A DNA stretch of 64,000 bases. Source: Acanthornis magna (taxonomy: Eukaryota; Chordata; Aves; Passeriformes; Acanthizidae). The notes below the pieces were generated by a model. That model was not told the DNA's origin, made no database searches, and saw nothing but the letters and a program-made list of their open reading frames with translations. How positions within the stretch are numbered: position 1 is the first letter of the stretch; every line of letters begins with the position of its first letter. The position numbers and the translations under genes are program-made. Positions 13,901 through 28,600 of this stretch are shown piece after piece. Where the stretch lies: the NCBI GenBank assembly GCA_036785705.1, contig JAWUZG010000137.1, forward strand, positions 1 to 64,000, given 5' to 3'.

Positions 13901-16900
13901 TGGCCTCCATTTCAAAGATTCAGCTTTATTTGATGGTCTCCACTGCTGTCATTGAGTTGGACATTTTATGGCCCAATGCCTATCATTCTGAGGAACACAG
14001 ATCTCTTGATCTTGAGGCATAACAAAGGTCAGCCTAGCAGTTAGATCTGATGAAGGCAATCCAAGGCTGTAGTCACAGTATGACTGTGCACATATGCATT
14101 ACTGTAAGTGTGATTTATGATCCACATTGTGATAATAACATTTTTTTGATTTCTCCAACCACAGATGGAGAAGATTTTCCAGTGTGGGATATCATTGTGT
14201 TCCTCCTCCGTATTGAGAAAGCTGAGATTGTTGGAGAGCCTTGTGAACCCTTTGAACACATATTTCACTAATAGGAATATATTCCACTGGCCAGTGGGGT
14301 AGGTTTGCTCTTGCTAAATCACTGCAATATTCGCAGGTATTTGAGAGTTCCAGGGGTACTCACTGGAATGCTTTGTTGCAATGTGCCCCTCAAGTTTTTT
14401 GTGTGTCTTTGTAAACTCTGCCAGATACATCTCTTTTGTTTTAAGTTTGATTTGTTTGAAAGATTTCATTTTATGTTCATATAAAACAGAAAAGTTATTT
14501 CACTTGGAGAGTAATAGAGACTTGGCGTAATATATCTCCACTGGTCTTTCTTACAATAGAAGTGCTCACACATGCAGCTATCTGTTTAGATGGGTTGTGT
14601 GTTTGTTTTTAAGGCTATGCATTTCACAAAGAAGGTGAACAGCAGTTTGGTGGGTAAGTGCAGATATTAAATACCCGGAGTGAATAAATAAATTTTGCGT
14701 GTATAAGGATTTCTGAATCACAGCTAATATTATCTAAAGAGTAAAATAATATGGTTGTTCTTATTGCTTCAGCATCACCAGTGTGATTCTCATTGTTCTT
14801 CAGAATAAAATAATTGAAGTAATTTATCCTCAAGATATGTGCTATATAACTTTATCCATTATTGTTGTAGTGAAGTACAGTAAATAAGGTTTTTCTCTAG
14901 TTTCAGAAGCACAGCCTAATACATAGGGGAATGATAAAAATTATAATGATACTTCTTCTGAGACTAAGGATCCCCTTCTGCCCAGAAAATTTTTTGCTTT
15001 ACTGTTTACCCTGTAAACCAAAACATTCTATTAAGATCAGGCTGGCTAGACCACGTGATGTAAAGCAAATGACCCATGCAAACCAGCTTTTCTCTTATGT
15101 TATGATTTTATCTTAGTAGAAGGGATTGAATTAACTTTTCAGCTATATAGGGATATTTGTGCATTTCATCCAAAATATGACTGCATTAATAAGGGAGATT
15201 CTTCACTAATTTATTGTTTTTAAACCACAGCTGGAAGTTGAAGCTGTATAGTATCTTTTTTGCTAAACAAGATCCTAAAAGGACAGAAAACCAATTTTGT
15301 TATTACTGTTATTATAGTTCCACCTGGTCCTTTTTCAGTTCCTTCAAACCTGAATCAATTTGACCAATATGGTTGTGGATGAAAATAAAAAAAGCTTTCT
15401 TGACAAAGGGGAAAGAGATGAATGGATCAAGAGGTGAGATGGGGTGATAGAGCAGCTACATGAGAAAATGGGAAAAATCACTAGGATGCAGAAACTTCAT
15501 GTGCACACAGGAATATGAGAAGGATCGATTAGGTGAGGGGTGGAAGGTAGGACAGAAGAGGAAGCCAGGGGTAATAGAGGGCAACAAATTGTTTCTGTTT
15601 TAATGTGTGTGAGGAGAATGGAATGAAATAGGAACCTGAAGAAGCAAGTGCAGCTGTCAATATGATGAACTTTGTGAATACAAAATATATTGCTTGTTGT
15701 CCCAGTTGTTTTCTGGGCATTTTACACATATTAGTTGTTCATATGAAAATCACTGGCATACATAAGAATCTGTGAACTGTAAATGTGGATGCCATGCAGA
15801 AAAAGAATGTACTGGAATTCACACAGGCTCATGGAGATATTGATGAAAACACATCCTATAATTACATCCCCAGCTGGTGGCAGAACTAAAATTTGTCCAT
15901 CTATAGTCTTAAACTCTTTGCTGTTATCTCCATTAATGGTTAATTATTCCTGTTAATCTCTGGTGTGAATAGTCCAAATAGCCTATCTATATATAATTGA
16001 TCACTGTATCCATAGTATCAAAGGGCAGAATCCTAGACAAGAATTTCTCTGCAGAAAGAAACAAAACAAAAGTGTTAGGTCTGAAAGTTATTGAAGTTGC
16101 CCAATAAATCAAGAAGCAGTGAAGGTGAAATACTCAGTAGTGCCAGACTTCAGTGAAGGAGGTAAAGTGAGAACACACCACCACCTTTTGCTTGCAGAAA
16201 AATATGATGAGAAAAAGTTTTCAGAGACGCAAAGGACTGAAGTATAGTAATTATTCTGTTTTGTTGTTACTTTATTGTCAAGTAAATGGGAACAATAGAA
16301 GCAGAATATAATGTATTGTTAGATCTGAAACACAGTATGAGAAAGAAGACAATGAATAGAAAAATATTTCTATTTACAGGTGATATGAAAGAGGAGCACG
16401 GATATCATTACAAATCCATTTCTTCAGTATTTTTGTGGATTTATTTTACTATTGAAGCTCCTTATGGGTTGGGGTCTTTTTGCAAGTTGTTATTCCACAA
16501 ACCAGCTTCTCTTCTGTGAGGTCATATTTCTGTATGTTTGAATTTGCAGCATATACTCTAGGTTAAAAAAAGGCAATATTATGGTTCAATTTATTTTTTT
16601 TTTCCTTCCTTCCTTCTCCCACCCTTTCCCTTCCATATTTTATTATTGTCATTGCTTAGCCAAGTGCCTTCAGATGCTCTCACTGAAAAACGCAGTTTGA
16701 GCTGAAGGAGATGAGTGTGAATGTAGCACAAAGAGGAAGAGAAACTGCAGCAAGAATGTTTGAAGTCCTCCTGTTAAAAAAAAATGGGGAAAGAGGATGG
16801 AAGAATGAAACAGAAGCTTGAAAAACTGCATCTTTAAAGGTAAAGAGGGGATGAGAAAACTATAGAAGTTTACTTGGCAGGAAAGCAGTGATTCTTGTCT

Positions 16901-19900
16901 ATTCAAACCCTAGGTGCTGTTGCTCCTCCAGTCTCTATGGTAACAATAACAGAAGAGAAACACTGAAGGAAGACTGGTGAAAACAAATCATGCCTACATC
17001 TTCTGAAATGCCTGGGGAATCTGAGTTTTGGATGACTTGACTAAAATAAACAAGTTTCATTTTCTAACTGCTTAGCATTCAGCTTCACTAAGTGGAACGT
17101 TTTTGAGGTGTCTAAAGTTAGTGTAATTCCGCAAAGCCATTAAAAGGGAAAAAACTGTGAGGATGTCTGTCACTTATGACAACATTCCTCAGCCTTCTGT
17201 TGCATTCCTGGACTGAAAAGTCCCACAATTTACACAACACTTCAAATACATGAACAATGAATAAATCAAGAAATGGGTGATTTGCTTAATATTATGAGAA
17301 CAAAAGTAAGAATTTAATCTTTTTTTCCTGGTGGGTGTAGTTGAAGTCTAGCCTGAACTCCTACACAGATAGAGGTAATAATCTATTCTCAACTCATCAG
17401 ATTGAAACTTGACATCTAGAGTTCCATTTTTTATACACATGAGTAATTTGATTTTTAGTGTTGCTAAGCCAATCACACGCTGCATCTTCCCCTCACAGTA
17501 TCAAATAATTTATAAATTTTGAATTTTCAAAAAATTAAGTGAAATAAATGATTTTTTTGTAAAACATTTACCCCTATATAATTTTTAGATTTTCTGAAAA
17601 CATTTTTGCATGCTTGAGAGTCATCCTGTGGCACACTTCTGCCATACAAGAAATGATGTAGTAGTTGCTACAAATTTAACCTAGCACAAGAGGTGAAAAA
17701 TGCAGCATCTGAACAAGGACAGTAAGCAAAGAAGCACAGGAGTAATCACAGCTGTGATGGACAGAATTATTTATAGAAATTGCCAACTGTTTGCTTTCTC
17801 ATTGACATATCTTAAACTCCTATTATACCACTTATAAGATGGGCAAGGACATCTCTGGGTAATTTTCAGCAATTTATGTAAAGTTCAGCTAGAAGATAGG
17901 TGAAATGAAAACCTTTTTTCTGAAAGATCATAATGGGGGTGACTAATGAAGCATTTCTTCCCCTATACATGGTAGCTTGATAAAACAAAAAAAAAGGCTA
18001 TTAAAAAATAGTGTGTATTTTTGATAGCAGATTCAAACCTCTTTTAAAAAGTAACAAAAATGTTATGTCATCCTTCAGCTTTGCACTTCTATGTATCTGT
18101 TTTGAATGGTTCTTGTTTTGATTTCTGCTTTATATGGAAGCCTAGTGATCCTGGAAACGCATGAACAGTATTTTCATCTGCTACGATATCTCTTCAGGAC
18201 CTACATATTTCTGGTATTAAAGAATAAAACAATCCCTTCTTTTTACAGCCAGATGCTCAGTGGTTGAACCCTCTTAGCTGTGCTTTGGGGTGTGTATGAA
18301 AGTTCTAAGAGTTCATCCTCACTGAGGCTTTGATCTTTGCCACTCCACTGTATAAAGCAGCCATTCATAATCAGGAAACCAGACTTCTCACAGTAGACGT
18401 GCATTTCATTTTGTCAGCATAACAGGAAGAACAGTTAAATAATCTGTGTATTTATTGCTGGCATGATGCTTTACTTGAAACACTTACCACCAGCACCTTT
18501 TTACAGGAAAAGAGATCATTCCATTGCAGTACAAACTGCCAAAATCAGGGGACAGTGCTCAAATTATACTGACAGGTATCATTATTACACAATACTTTGA
18601 TTCTTGAAGAAAAAGAAAATAAATTTTAAAAAAAGAAAAATAAAACCTTTTTAAAAATATATAAACATATAAAAAGTCTGTATAAAGTAAGTAATAGAAA
18701 ACATAGAATTTCAATATGGCACTCTGAGTGGAAATGGTTAGTTAGCAACAGATCATTCAGCTGGAAATTTGTATTATGAAAGCTTCCAACACTTTGTCCA
18801 ACAGACTTCAGTTGACTGCTATAAAGTGAAACCCATTGTGCTAACAATGTAATTATAAAAGGACAACATAAACACGCTTATTTTTTTTCTAACAAACATT
18901 TCACTGATTATTTTGTCAATATCAGCCAATCAATTTTTGCTTCCAAAACATTATTTATATTATGTGTTTATTGGTATTTCCATTATATTCCAAACTTGTG
19001 TGCATTAAGCATTGCTTAGCTAGTTTTTGGTAATAAATCATAATTGAGCTTCATATACTTTTGGATTGAAATAATGTCTGTGCAACACCGACTTGGAACA
19101 CAGCCACACTCAGTAATGAAATAGAGAGGAGGTGCTGTACTGCCAGCTTAAAAGAGGCATCAAAAAACATTATTCTTTTCTGCTTTTGGTCATATGTACA
19201 GATATGTCGTTGTCCCAAGCAGGAAAAAGAAAAAAAAAAAAATACTGGATTTAACCATTTCTTATGAATTTGGAGAAAAACATGACTTGAATTCCAATTT
19301 AATGTCTAGGTGGAATCTGTCATGACCATTCACTTCTTTCACCTACTCTTAGTGTTTTTCTGTGTGTTAAGTATTTTATGTATTGAGAAAATTCAGTAGA
19401 GAATTCAAATGTCTGTATGTTACACAAATTTCATTTCTTTTCCCCAAGAATTTAGATGTGTTCTTAATTAGAGTTTCTCAAGTTGTGAGATACACAAACA
19501 TTAAAAAGACTAAAACAGACTAATACTATTAAGTTTGTGACAATAAAGACAAGCAAATATATATTACTTACAAATAAGGGTATATATGAGTAAAGATAAA
19601 TATCATGCTAGGACTTCCTCATCTAGGATAATTTCTTATATCATAGAAACACATCTGGTGCAAGTATTGAGATTATCTCATTGGCAGGGATTTATCCACA
19701 GGTCATAAAGACACACACGGATCTCAGGTGCGGTACTTTGGCTGTGTGCCGAGATCTACATTTCCATTCATGTCTAGGTCTGCCACTCTCCTGGCGAAAG
19801 TAAACATCAGTCTTTCACTCCTACGTAAACTAGACCACAATCTAGAAATGAAACTATCAGAATTACCTGTGCAGCCTTCATGCAGGTTCACTACCGTGGT

Positions 19901-22139
19901 TTTACTCACCATAGCATATTTTAAGATGAATTGCCATTGAGTGAATTACAGGTGATGTCTGAAAGCACAGAGAAGAGGCAATGCTTCTTTTTTGTGTTTT
20001 ATGACTAGGCTAGAGGGAGACATTCTCTTGTCCTGGTAAGTCTCAATTTTCTTCACGAAGACATGCACATAACGGAAAGGGCTAGATTATGAACCCTATT
20101 TATATCTTAGTGTAGTGAGAGAGTGTTATCCTAAAGAGGACTTATAACTCTCTTAAATAATGAAGAAAATAGCTGAAATTGTTTTGGATTACATAGGGGT
20201 CTCAAGTAATTACACTTTAAAAGAAGGAAGAGTTGTGTCAGGAAACAGCTTCTAATTTAGCAATCATAATGATTGAAAACTTAATTTCATGGAGAGAAAT
20301 AATTTATATTGCTGTCATCATAAGTGCTCAGAGTGTTTTTTCATTATGAACAGAAAATACTACCTGAATCAGAGTTAGATTTCAATTTTGGCCTCTCATT
20401 TCCTAATGGTTCTAGAGACTTGTATGCCAAGTATATAACTTTAACAAATCTCTGGTGTTACAGTCCCTAAAAATTGCTATTAAATACATGCACATAGTTA
20501 CCTATAAATGACTTAGCCAAACTTTCCTGACTATCTTTTGGAGTCTTTTTCCACCTCTTATGTGTAAGCTCCTTCTAAAATCTTCCACCTTCGTCTGTTG
20601 TATGCATCATTCTTGTTCACTGACCTGCATGGTCTCAGAGGAGAAAAAGGAAAAATGCACTTGTTGAAGTAGTTTAGAAGTCAGAGGTTCATCCTAAAGT
20701 AGCTAGAATCATTGATTAATTAATTTCAAAATTAGGCCTTGTATTGGTGAAGAAAGATGATCTTAATTGAAGGGGATAGAGCCTGATGCAATTATGATTG
20801 CTGGAATATGGAGAAGGTGATGGATACCATCTGTACCAGCTGGAATGTGTGCATAACCTTGGCACAGAGACTCAGAGACACTGACCTGGGCATGGCAGGA
20901 GTCTCTGCACAGGAGAAAGATTAAAGTTTCCCAGCAAACTGAAAACAGAGAAATATACTGGAAATTAAAAGAAAAGGAGTCTATTCATTTAACTGTGCTT
21001 AAAGGGGACTCAAATTAGAATCCAATGCTTTGGGCCACTTGGATCTTGTTAGGACTATTTACTTACCCTAAAAAGTGAAGGAAATGTCACAGTTAGTTCT
21101 TCAAAGCAATTTCTTTTTCAATTAAAATTATTTCATTCTTCAAACAAATTTTCTTTATTCATAACTACATTCTGTTAAAGGTCTTGACACTTTGTCAGCA
21201 GCAGCAGATGGAAATTAGTCTTGTCTTAGCATCAGACCAATTTGCATTGCAGAAGATCTTAAAAGATCATTTTTTGTTAGTGTGTAGCTAAGGAAATCTG
21301 AAGTTATTTAGTTGAAAGTTGATAGTGTCTACAGCCTTGAAGATCAAATTTTATATATTTTTTAACTTCATATGATTTTCTCTGATTCTCTGATCATTCA
21401 CATTTCTCTTCACTGGGTTGTCTTCACTAACATGTCTATTTTAAAGGGCAGACCCTTTTAAGCACAATATTTTTCTGTAATTAGATTATGCTATTCATGC
21501 TGCAGCTATGTTTTTCCTTAGTACACACAAACTATTATGGCTGGTTTTGTTTGAGGTTTGTTTTTGCCCTTTCCCCTGTATCACAGTCTACATTGATGAT
21601 TTGCTCTTTTACATTTTCCATATAGCTTTTTGCAAAGCTGTAACAATCTTTTTTCCCCAGCCTTTCCTGAAGCTCCTTGATATGCATTTATCATTATAAA
21701 AAGGCACCTGTCTTCACACAATTTATTTTCTTAGAGAATTTCTCAAATTTATAAAAACAGTTCTTAATTTTAGGCCTCTTTATCAACTTAGTTTCTTCCC
21801 AGTAGATGTAATAACCATTTGTGAAAACATGTAGATATTTAATTCTTGTGTCTGTCTTAGAACAATTTCATCTAGATGGTTCTTCATTAAAAAAACTTGT
21901 TTAAAAAAAAAAAAGGTAAATATTTTCCTAAATTTTCTCCATTTTATAACCTTTTATTTAGTGGAATATGATATAAAACAACAATACAAGTACTTTTTAA
22001 TGAACATTTCAAATTCTTGATAAACCCATTCTTACCTTTATGTCCTGTATTGTGTCTGCCTACGTAGTTTTGATATCAGGGAGTCAACACGGAGGGACCT
22101 TTGATAGGAGATGTCAATAGCTGCCATGAATTTAGGTGA
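10961..22139. other. anonymous AT-rich non-coding DNA
   Basis: No gene or interspersed repeat is recognised. Open frames are all under about 100 codons and lack domain-like composition. One frame at 21508-21699 spells a YIDDL string that superficially resembles a reverse transcriptase active site but has no supporting context. A small (TTTTA)n run sits at 13532-13552. Confidence 0.7.
16591..16634. repeat. T-rich / (TTCC)n pyrimidine tract
   Basis: A T run followed by TTCC repeats and further C/T-rich sequence, almost entirely pyrimidine on the plus strand. It is low-complexity DNA. Confidence 0.8.
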
Positions 22140-22608
22140 AATCAGTGCCAGCACACTTCAGACAGACCTACTGCTGGCCAAAGCTGAGCCAGTGGCAGCA
22201 ATGACTCTGTGGTAACATATTTAAGAAGCAAAAACAGCTGCCAAAAAAGCATCCAGGAGACAAGTGGGACTATGAGAAAGAACCTGCCTTCAAGGTAAGT
22301 GGAGAAGGAGGGGTGCTGGAGCTGAGATTCCCCAGCAAACGCCGGTGAAGGCCATGGGAAAGCAATGGTGACCCTGAAGCTCATGAAGGTCCACAGAGGA
22401 GCAGAGATCCACCTGTGGCCTGTGGAGGACCTCACACAGGAGCAGTGGATGTGTCCTGGAGAGGTCTGTCACCCACGGTACCCTAACCCACTGCTCTGCT
22501 CAGTAATTGGGGAGTGATCTCTCCCTGTCCTTATGAGAATTTTGCTGCATTTTCTCTCCCCTGTGCAGCTGAGGAGGGGCAGCTATAGAGGGCTTGGTGG
22601 GCACCAGG
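22140..22608 (+). mobile_element. decayed ERV LTR (same family as 42223-43262), internally deleted
   Basis: The sequence aligns by eye with the LTRs at 42223-43262 (plus) and 48239-49496 (minus). Shared landmarks are the CTGCTGGCCAA segment, the core ACATATTTAAGAAG, GGAGCTGAGATTCCCC, AGATCCACCTG, the late segment GGGGAGTGATCTCTCCCTGTCC and the CAGCTGAGGAGGGGCAG tail. The first ~120 bp are missing or unrecognisable, and several hundred bases between about 22440 and 22500 have been lost, taking the polyadenylation region with them. The terminal CA end is also degraded. It is an LTR fragment with no retroviral coding sequence beside it. The endpoints are approximate. Confidence 0.75.
22216..22226 (+). 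promoter_or_regulatory. TATA-like core of the LTR
   Basis: ATATTTAAGAA is at the place where the related LTRs also keep a TATTTAAGAAG core, before the R region. The match across copies supports it as the ancestral U3 TATA element. Activity of this damaged copy is doubtful. Confidence 0.5.
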
Positions 22609-25600
22609 AAAAGTCTACCCATCTCTCTGGCTGAGCAGCTTTTTCCTGTGCACAAACTTCTGCTGATACACAGCTTGCTGTAGCCCCTTCATTAAAGACA
22701 GGGTTATTGAATGCTCTCTCTAGCTGGTAATACATCTTTTACAAGACCTTAGTGACAGCCACTGAGACTTAGAGTGTTTTAGTAAACTCTCCTAAGTAGT
22801 ATGGAATAAAATTCATTTGTCTCAGAAAATCTAAAAATGCCTATTGTTCTAAAATCTCATTCGTTTCTTGTTTTCCAGGCCAAAACTTGATTCACTTGCC
22901 ACCATTTTAAATTGTTACAGGCATCCGATTACTTAGAGATTTTTTATTGGAAGCCACTGGTAGCTGGTGCACAGCTGGGCACTATCATCACCATAAATAT
23001 ATGGGTTGAAGTAACATCTCCTTTGCATATTTTGCTTTTCTCTTGTAGTTAAAGGGTGTGTGGTGTGGCACACACTGCATGGCATGGTGTGGTTTTTGAA
23101 TACCGTAGGAGAATGTTAGGGGTAAGATACCCTTTCCAGTTTTTACGTCTTTAATTGTGTTGAGAGTTTGTGTTACTGGGTTCTCTATTGTCTGTTCCTG
23201 GTAGATAGGACATGTGGGAGTGATACTCCTGCTCTGTGATCTACTGTGTCAAACACTACGGATGGGTTTGGCAATATTATCTCAATCTCTGTCCCTGATC
23301 AGTTTCAGTATTTGTACATTGATCTGTGAGCTGTTCCCTGGTGGGGCGCTGATAACACAAAATCCAGTTGCCAGCTGACATAATATTTTCCTGATATAAT
23401 ACTTGGTTAGGACTTCCTTGGAGCCTTCACCCATGAGGCGTACTTGGAGCTGTGTTCAAAGCTCACAGGAGAATTGGACAACCTGCTATATTTTCTGATT
23501 TTAGGCCCTCAAGGTCAGTACCTAGAAAGCGACTTGCACTATTAGTTGCTTCTAAACAGCCAGGCAGAGATGTAAGGAAGCTGAAAATAAAAATTAACTT
23601 GCATGACTTAATTATTTGGTTTTTTTACTTATTTAGTAAACTCAATTTTTAGATTTGGGTTAGGTTATCTTCATATGTAGGTTAGCAGATATGGATATGC
23701 CCACATGGTGTTTCAAACCCAATTTGACTCTCTTTGAAAGCTTTCGGACAAAGTATTTCCAGCCTAGCATAGATAAAATAAACATAGAGAAATTCTTTTT
23801 GATAGTTTGGCAATAGGCAACAGTATCCAAGCAACAATGGGGTTTGGTGTTTTGCTTCCCTCCAGAAAAAAAACTTTAGTATCATTTTAAAAACGAATGA
23901 AGAAGGTCTTCTTTCTCTTTTTTTAACTTGCTTTATTTATTTACTTATTTCAGGGTATCCTTCTTCTCCTTCTTCTCCTTTCTCCTCCTCCTCCCCCTCC
24001 TCCTCCTCCCCTTCCTCCTTTTTTTAAGAAGGTACTCAACAATATTCATCACTCAGTCTTATAGTCTTTAAGCAATTCTTTGACAACATTTCATGTAGTT
24101 TACAACATAACAATTGCTACCCGAAGGACAAAATTAAATTCTACCGAGAATATGAAGTGATAGACTCTTATCTTGAGTAAAAAATTAATATTTTTGTCAT
24201 CCAACAATGTCTCAGTTGAAAAACAGTAACAAAACAGATCATGTCATTCTTCTGAAATACACTGGATGCAAGCTATACCTGAACTGGCCCAAGGACTGAT
24301 GTTTTTCAGTATAGTGGTAGCTATATACTTTGGCATCTGAATTTAAAAAAATAGCTGTAATACTACTACTAAGTCAAGGGTAGAAAAAAATAATTCTTGA
24401 ATCACCCTAATGTAATCTGTTCAGGAAAAGGTATGAAGAGGGGTGAAATACAGCACATGGGGTTTTAGATGCAACAATACTTCAAAATCTGCTACTAGAA
24501 ATTCACCTTAAAAAAACCCAAAATGCATGGTTTCCGAATGTTATCTTTATGTATATTCTGATTTGAGATTTTCCTTTGGAGCCAAACACTTTAAAGGTAA
24601 TGAAGATAATGGATGGCTGTAGCTTAGGCAGCAGCAGTTGCAGTATCATGTCTAACAAAAGAGAGCCTCATTAAAACTGTCAAAGAGAAAAATTATTTCT
24701 AACTGAAGTTAAGTGAGTGAGTAAAGGTAATTTTACTAGTTTACTTTTTTTTTTCCTCTTTTTCGCATAAAATACTATGTGGTGGAGAGCTCTAGAGAAA
24801 ACACAGCAGATAATGAAATATTGGAAAAAGCTAGATTCAAAATTAGTGCTAGAGGAATGTTCACTCAAGCACTGCTAACTCTGGTGCTTGGATGCATGTA
24901 CTGCCAAGCAAACATTGTGAAAATAGTAGACATCTTGGTCATTATCATAATAATCTAAATATGAATGTAAACAACGATAGGCCTAATTTATGAATTGCCT
25001 TATTTTTGGTTCTGCCACATTCAGCTCTCAAATTTGAAGTGAGGTAAATTCATTGTAGGAGAGGAGAAGGAAACAAGCTGTCAAGGTGGCTAAATGATCT
25101 GAAGTGTTTAGTGTGTGTTTTGAATGCACAGCTCTAGAGAGTGAGGGAAAAATGGCTTTATTTTGAAACAATTTAGAAACCCTTTGTCCGCCAACGAATT
25201 TGCACAGCCAATTCTATTCTTACAGACACATTATTAGTGACATTAATTTCTTTAAATACACTCTATCAATTAGTACTACCACTGCACATCCTTCAAAATT
25301 TCTTTACTGTGAAAATATTTGTATTTCTAGATCTCTTTATTTGTTCCACTTTACAGGGCAACACTTTAGGCCTCTTGAGATGCCATAGAATACAAGATAC
25401 AAAAAGGAATTTAAAATACAGAACATATTTTTTAGGCAAGTAAGATGTAATACAAGGGTTGCAACACTATGTAGCCATGGCCTTTGTCGAGGAAAAATAG
25501 ATTGTCTTCTCTACATGGCCATCTAAGGTATGTAAAAATTTATTCATAGAGATCTTAGAGACCCTTGGCATTAATGGACAAAAATATTCCATGGTGAATA

Positions 25601-28600
25601 TAATGAGCTGCTTTATGAATCTTGAAAATATTTTGAATACGACAGAGCTATTGCAAGAAGGGCTGAAGAGAACCTCAGTAAGAAAACCTGACGTGCACTT
25701 CTCCATGTTCCCAACAAGATAAGAAGGATTTAACTACTCACATTGCTACTATGGGGGAGTAGTAACACTGACTCCTTCTCTAATGGCTACATTAAAAAAA
25801 AATTCAAAGATGGATAACAATTTTATTTTTCTGAGGGAAAAGAAGGTGGTGGAGAATCCAAGGGTCTAGAGATGGCTATCTGCTCCCTTTCCCACTCCAA
25901 CCCAAAGAGAAGAAATTCAAATATCCTGCAGTGCTTCCCCTTCTCTCTGCTGTTTCGCACAATATTTACTCAGCATCCTGCCTGCTTCAGCTGCCATCTT
26001 GAGAAAGGTAAGTTTCGTTATTGTAGAGTTGTGAAGATCATGACTTAATAAAGTCACCCAGCTTTCTAAAGTTGTCCATGAGTATGTCTGCCTCATGTAC
26101 CATAGCAAATATCTGTAACTAAATTTATGAATTACTTGCTTCTCTTTGACATGTCTAACTATGAATGACTGAATGCTACATACAGAAGACAAACACGTGA
26201 ATATCCAAGGGCAGTTCCATTTGTTTTGATGAATAGCATCAAACCAGTTGATAAGATGCTAAATAAATATTGTTTCCAGCAGTTTCCATTGTTATGCCTA
26301 ATGTGCTGCACCCACTCCACAAAAGAAAATATATATTTTGCTGAGTTTCCTCCTACAAGTTGGGATGGTGTACAATCAAATTAATCAAAGAAGATGAAAG
26401 CAGAAGTGGATTGTGATTGTCCTGGGGCTGCTGGCATCAAAATATGAAATTATTAAAAACAAGGTCTTCAAAAGTCATAAAACTCCAGCATTTGCAAGAA
26501 TTGAAGTAGAATATGAAAGGCAAAACATTATTGGAGTAAAGAGGAATGGAAATTATTGTTGCTGTCTTAGTGGAGAAAAAGAACTCATCCCTCACTTGTG
26601 AATGAAATGGCTCTCACAATAGACAGTACCTTTTGAAATTACTGTGATCGTTAGGATTCCAGGGGATGAGTTAAGAGAAATTGAAGGATGCATATTCTGG
26701 TGCTAAAGCAGTGAAAATGTATTCCTTCTCAACGACAGACAGACAAACCAGATCATTTTATAAGGAGGTGTTTTACTGAAAGTATTGCAACTTTGTAGTT
26801 CCCTGGGAAAATGAAGAGAAATGTAGAAATTGGACGAGATGGAACCAGATTTTTCATTCCACATATTGACTGCACAAGTCACTTTCAATAAATCTACTGT
26901 TTATTACTTCTACAATCTACTGTTGTTATTACTTGAGGCAGCACTTTGTTGACTTTAAGAAGGCTGGTACAAAATGTTCCATTTAGTAAGAGAGCCTTCT
27001 GGTGTCAGAAAATGAAGTTTCTTTTAAAGAACATATTTGAGTATGTTTTCCAGTATGTAACGGTAAGAAACATTAATTAAGTGTAACAAGTCTCTCACCA
27101 AATGGCTGCCAAGATAATCTGATTAGAAAGTCACTTTTTTCAGACAGGTATGGAATTAAAACTGTGTGGTAAAATGAAGCAATATGTATGCTCTTTTACC
27201 AGATCTTAGGACCGATCGTTTCCATCAAAAGGTAGTGCCCCAAAACCTAGCGAAGTCTAAAGTAATGATTTCAGTTCCTAGGGTGATAAAAGGACAAGAA
27301 TCACATCTATTTCAAGAAGCAGAATACCACCCTAACTCATGTTTACATTAAAACCCCAGCAGGGTCTTTACCCCAGCAGAGTTTTGGGGATGTGTTGTTG
27401 CCCCACAGGAGTATGATAGTCAAAGTTTGCTAGATGAGATCTGGGTCTGACATGGTTTTTTCCCTGAAAAGTGTACTAACAGTGTAGTCAAGCAAATGCT
27501 GGCTGCTTCCCCAATAAACAGGTTCCAGAAACACTTGCCTTGAACTCTTGGACAGGACCCACTGAACTTTGGAAGTTCATGGAGATCTCTCTCTTTTCTT
27601 TCCATGACATTCCAGAAAAACAATGTCCAGACAATATTGACAGCGTGAAGGAAACAGACTTCTACATTAAGGGAATTCTCCTGTATTTCTGCTTCTGCCC
27701 TTTGTTCCTCCTCCAGTGCCACCTGAATAGCTGTCAGACACTAATTAGCTGACACTGTATTTTTTCTCCTACCATAGGGTATCGAAGTCTGCTTGCTGAC
27801 TTGTCTACATGAGAGGTGTCAGAGGTGAGCAGACTTTTTTCTAGGATAGTAATCACTGTAGCCCAGGTTAATACTTAGGCATTTAGAGTGGAAGAAGTTT
27901 AGCAGACGGTGTCTCGGTCTAGCACAATGGTATCCACCACCAATGCATCCAAGACCACCGGAGAGAATTACCTTGTGAAGGAGCTTCTGAATCGCTGCTT
28001 TAGAAACTGTCTAGACAAATGCATCTTACTGGAAGCACAATTTTAAATACCTCAGAGTGAATTGCCCAAATCACTAACTGCTAACATAGCAATCCCTTGA
28101 GAAAAGAGGAAAAAAGCTGAATATTGCTACTTTTTGGCTCTGCTTTTAGGACTTTTCCAATAACAACCTAGCACATGCTAAAAACCTTTAGGCTATTCAG
28201 AGACAGTGCTATGACTACACAGGACAGCAGCAAAATGAAGAGGGTGAAATCCGTTCCATGAAATGTGGGAGCTGGCTCCATTTAGATTCTGTCTTAGGAT
28301 TCAGCAAATTCTATGTCTGGCATATATATTCCAAGTCCCCATCGAAAGCTGTGGTCACATTATTTTCTGATTATAATTTATTTATTTTGAAGTGTGATAT
28401 ATGACCTTTTTTGTGTGTGTATGCACTGCAATAAGCACCAGATTCTAACCAACAGCACAAAACCTTTGAGCCAGCATACAAAAATCACAATCTAACTTTT
28501 GCTTTACAGTGTAAAATGACCCTCAACTTACCTTTTTTGTTTGCTAAAATATGAATTGAGATACTGCTGCTGGTATTTTATTGTTATCTGATTTGATTTC

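Noticed and set aside
21508..21699. YIDDL string resembling a reverse transcriptase active site
   Set aside because: No other reverse transcriptase motif is found on either side, the frame is short and Phe/Leu-rich, and no retroelement sequence surrounds it.
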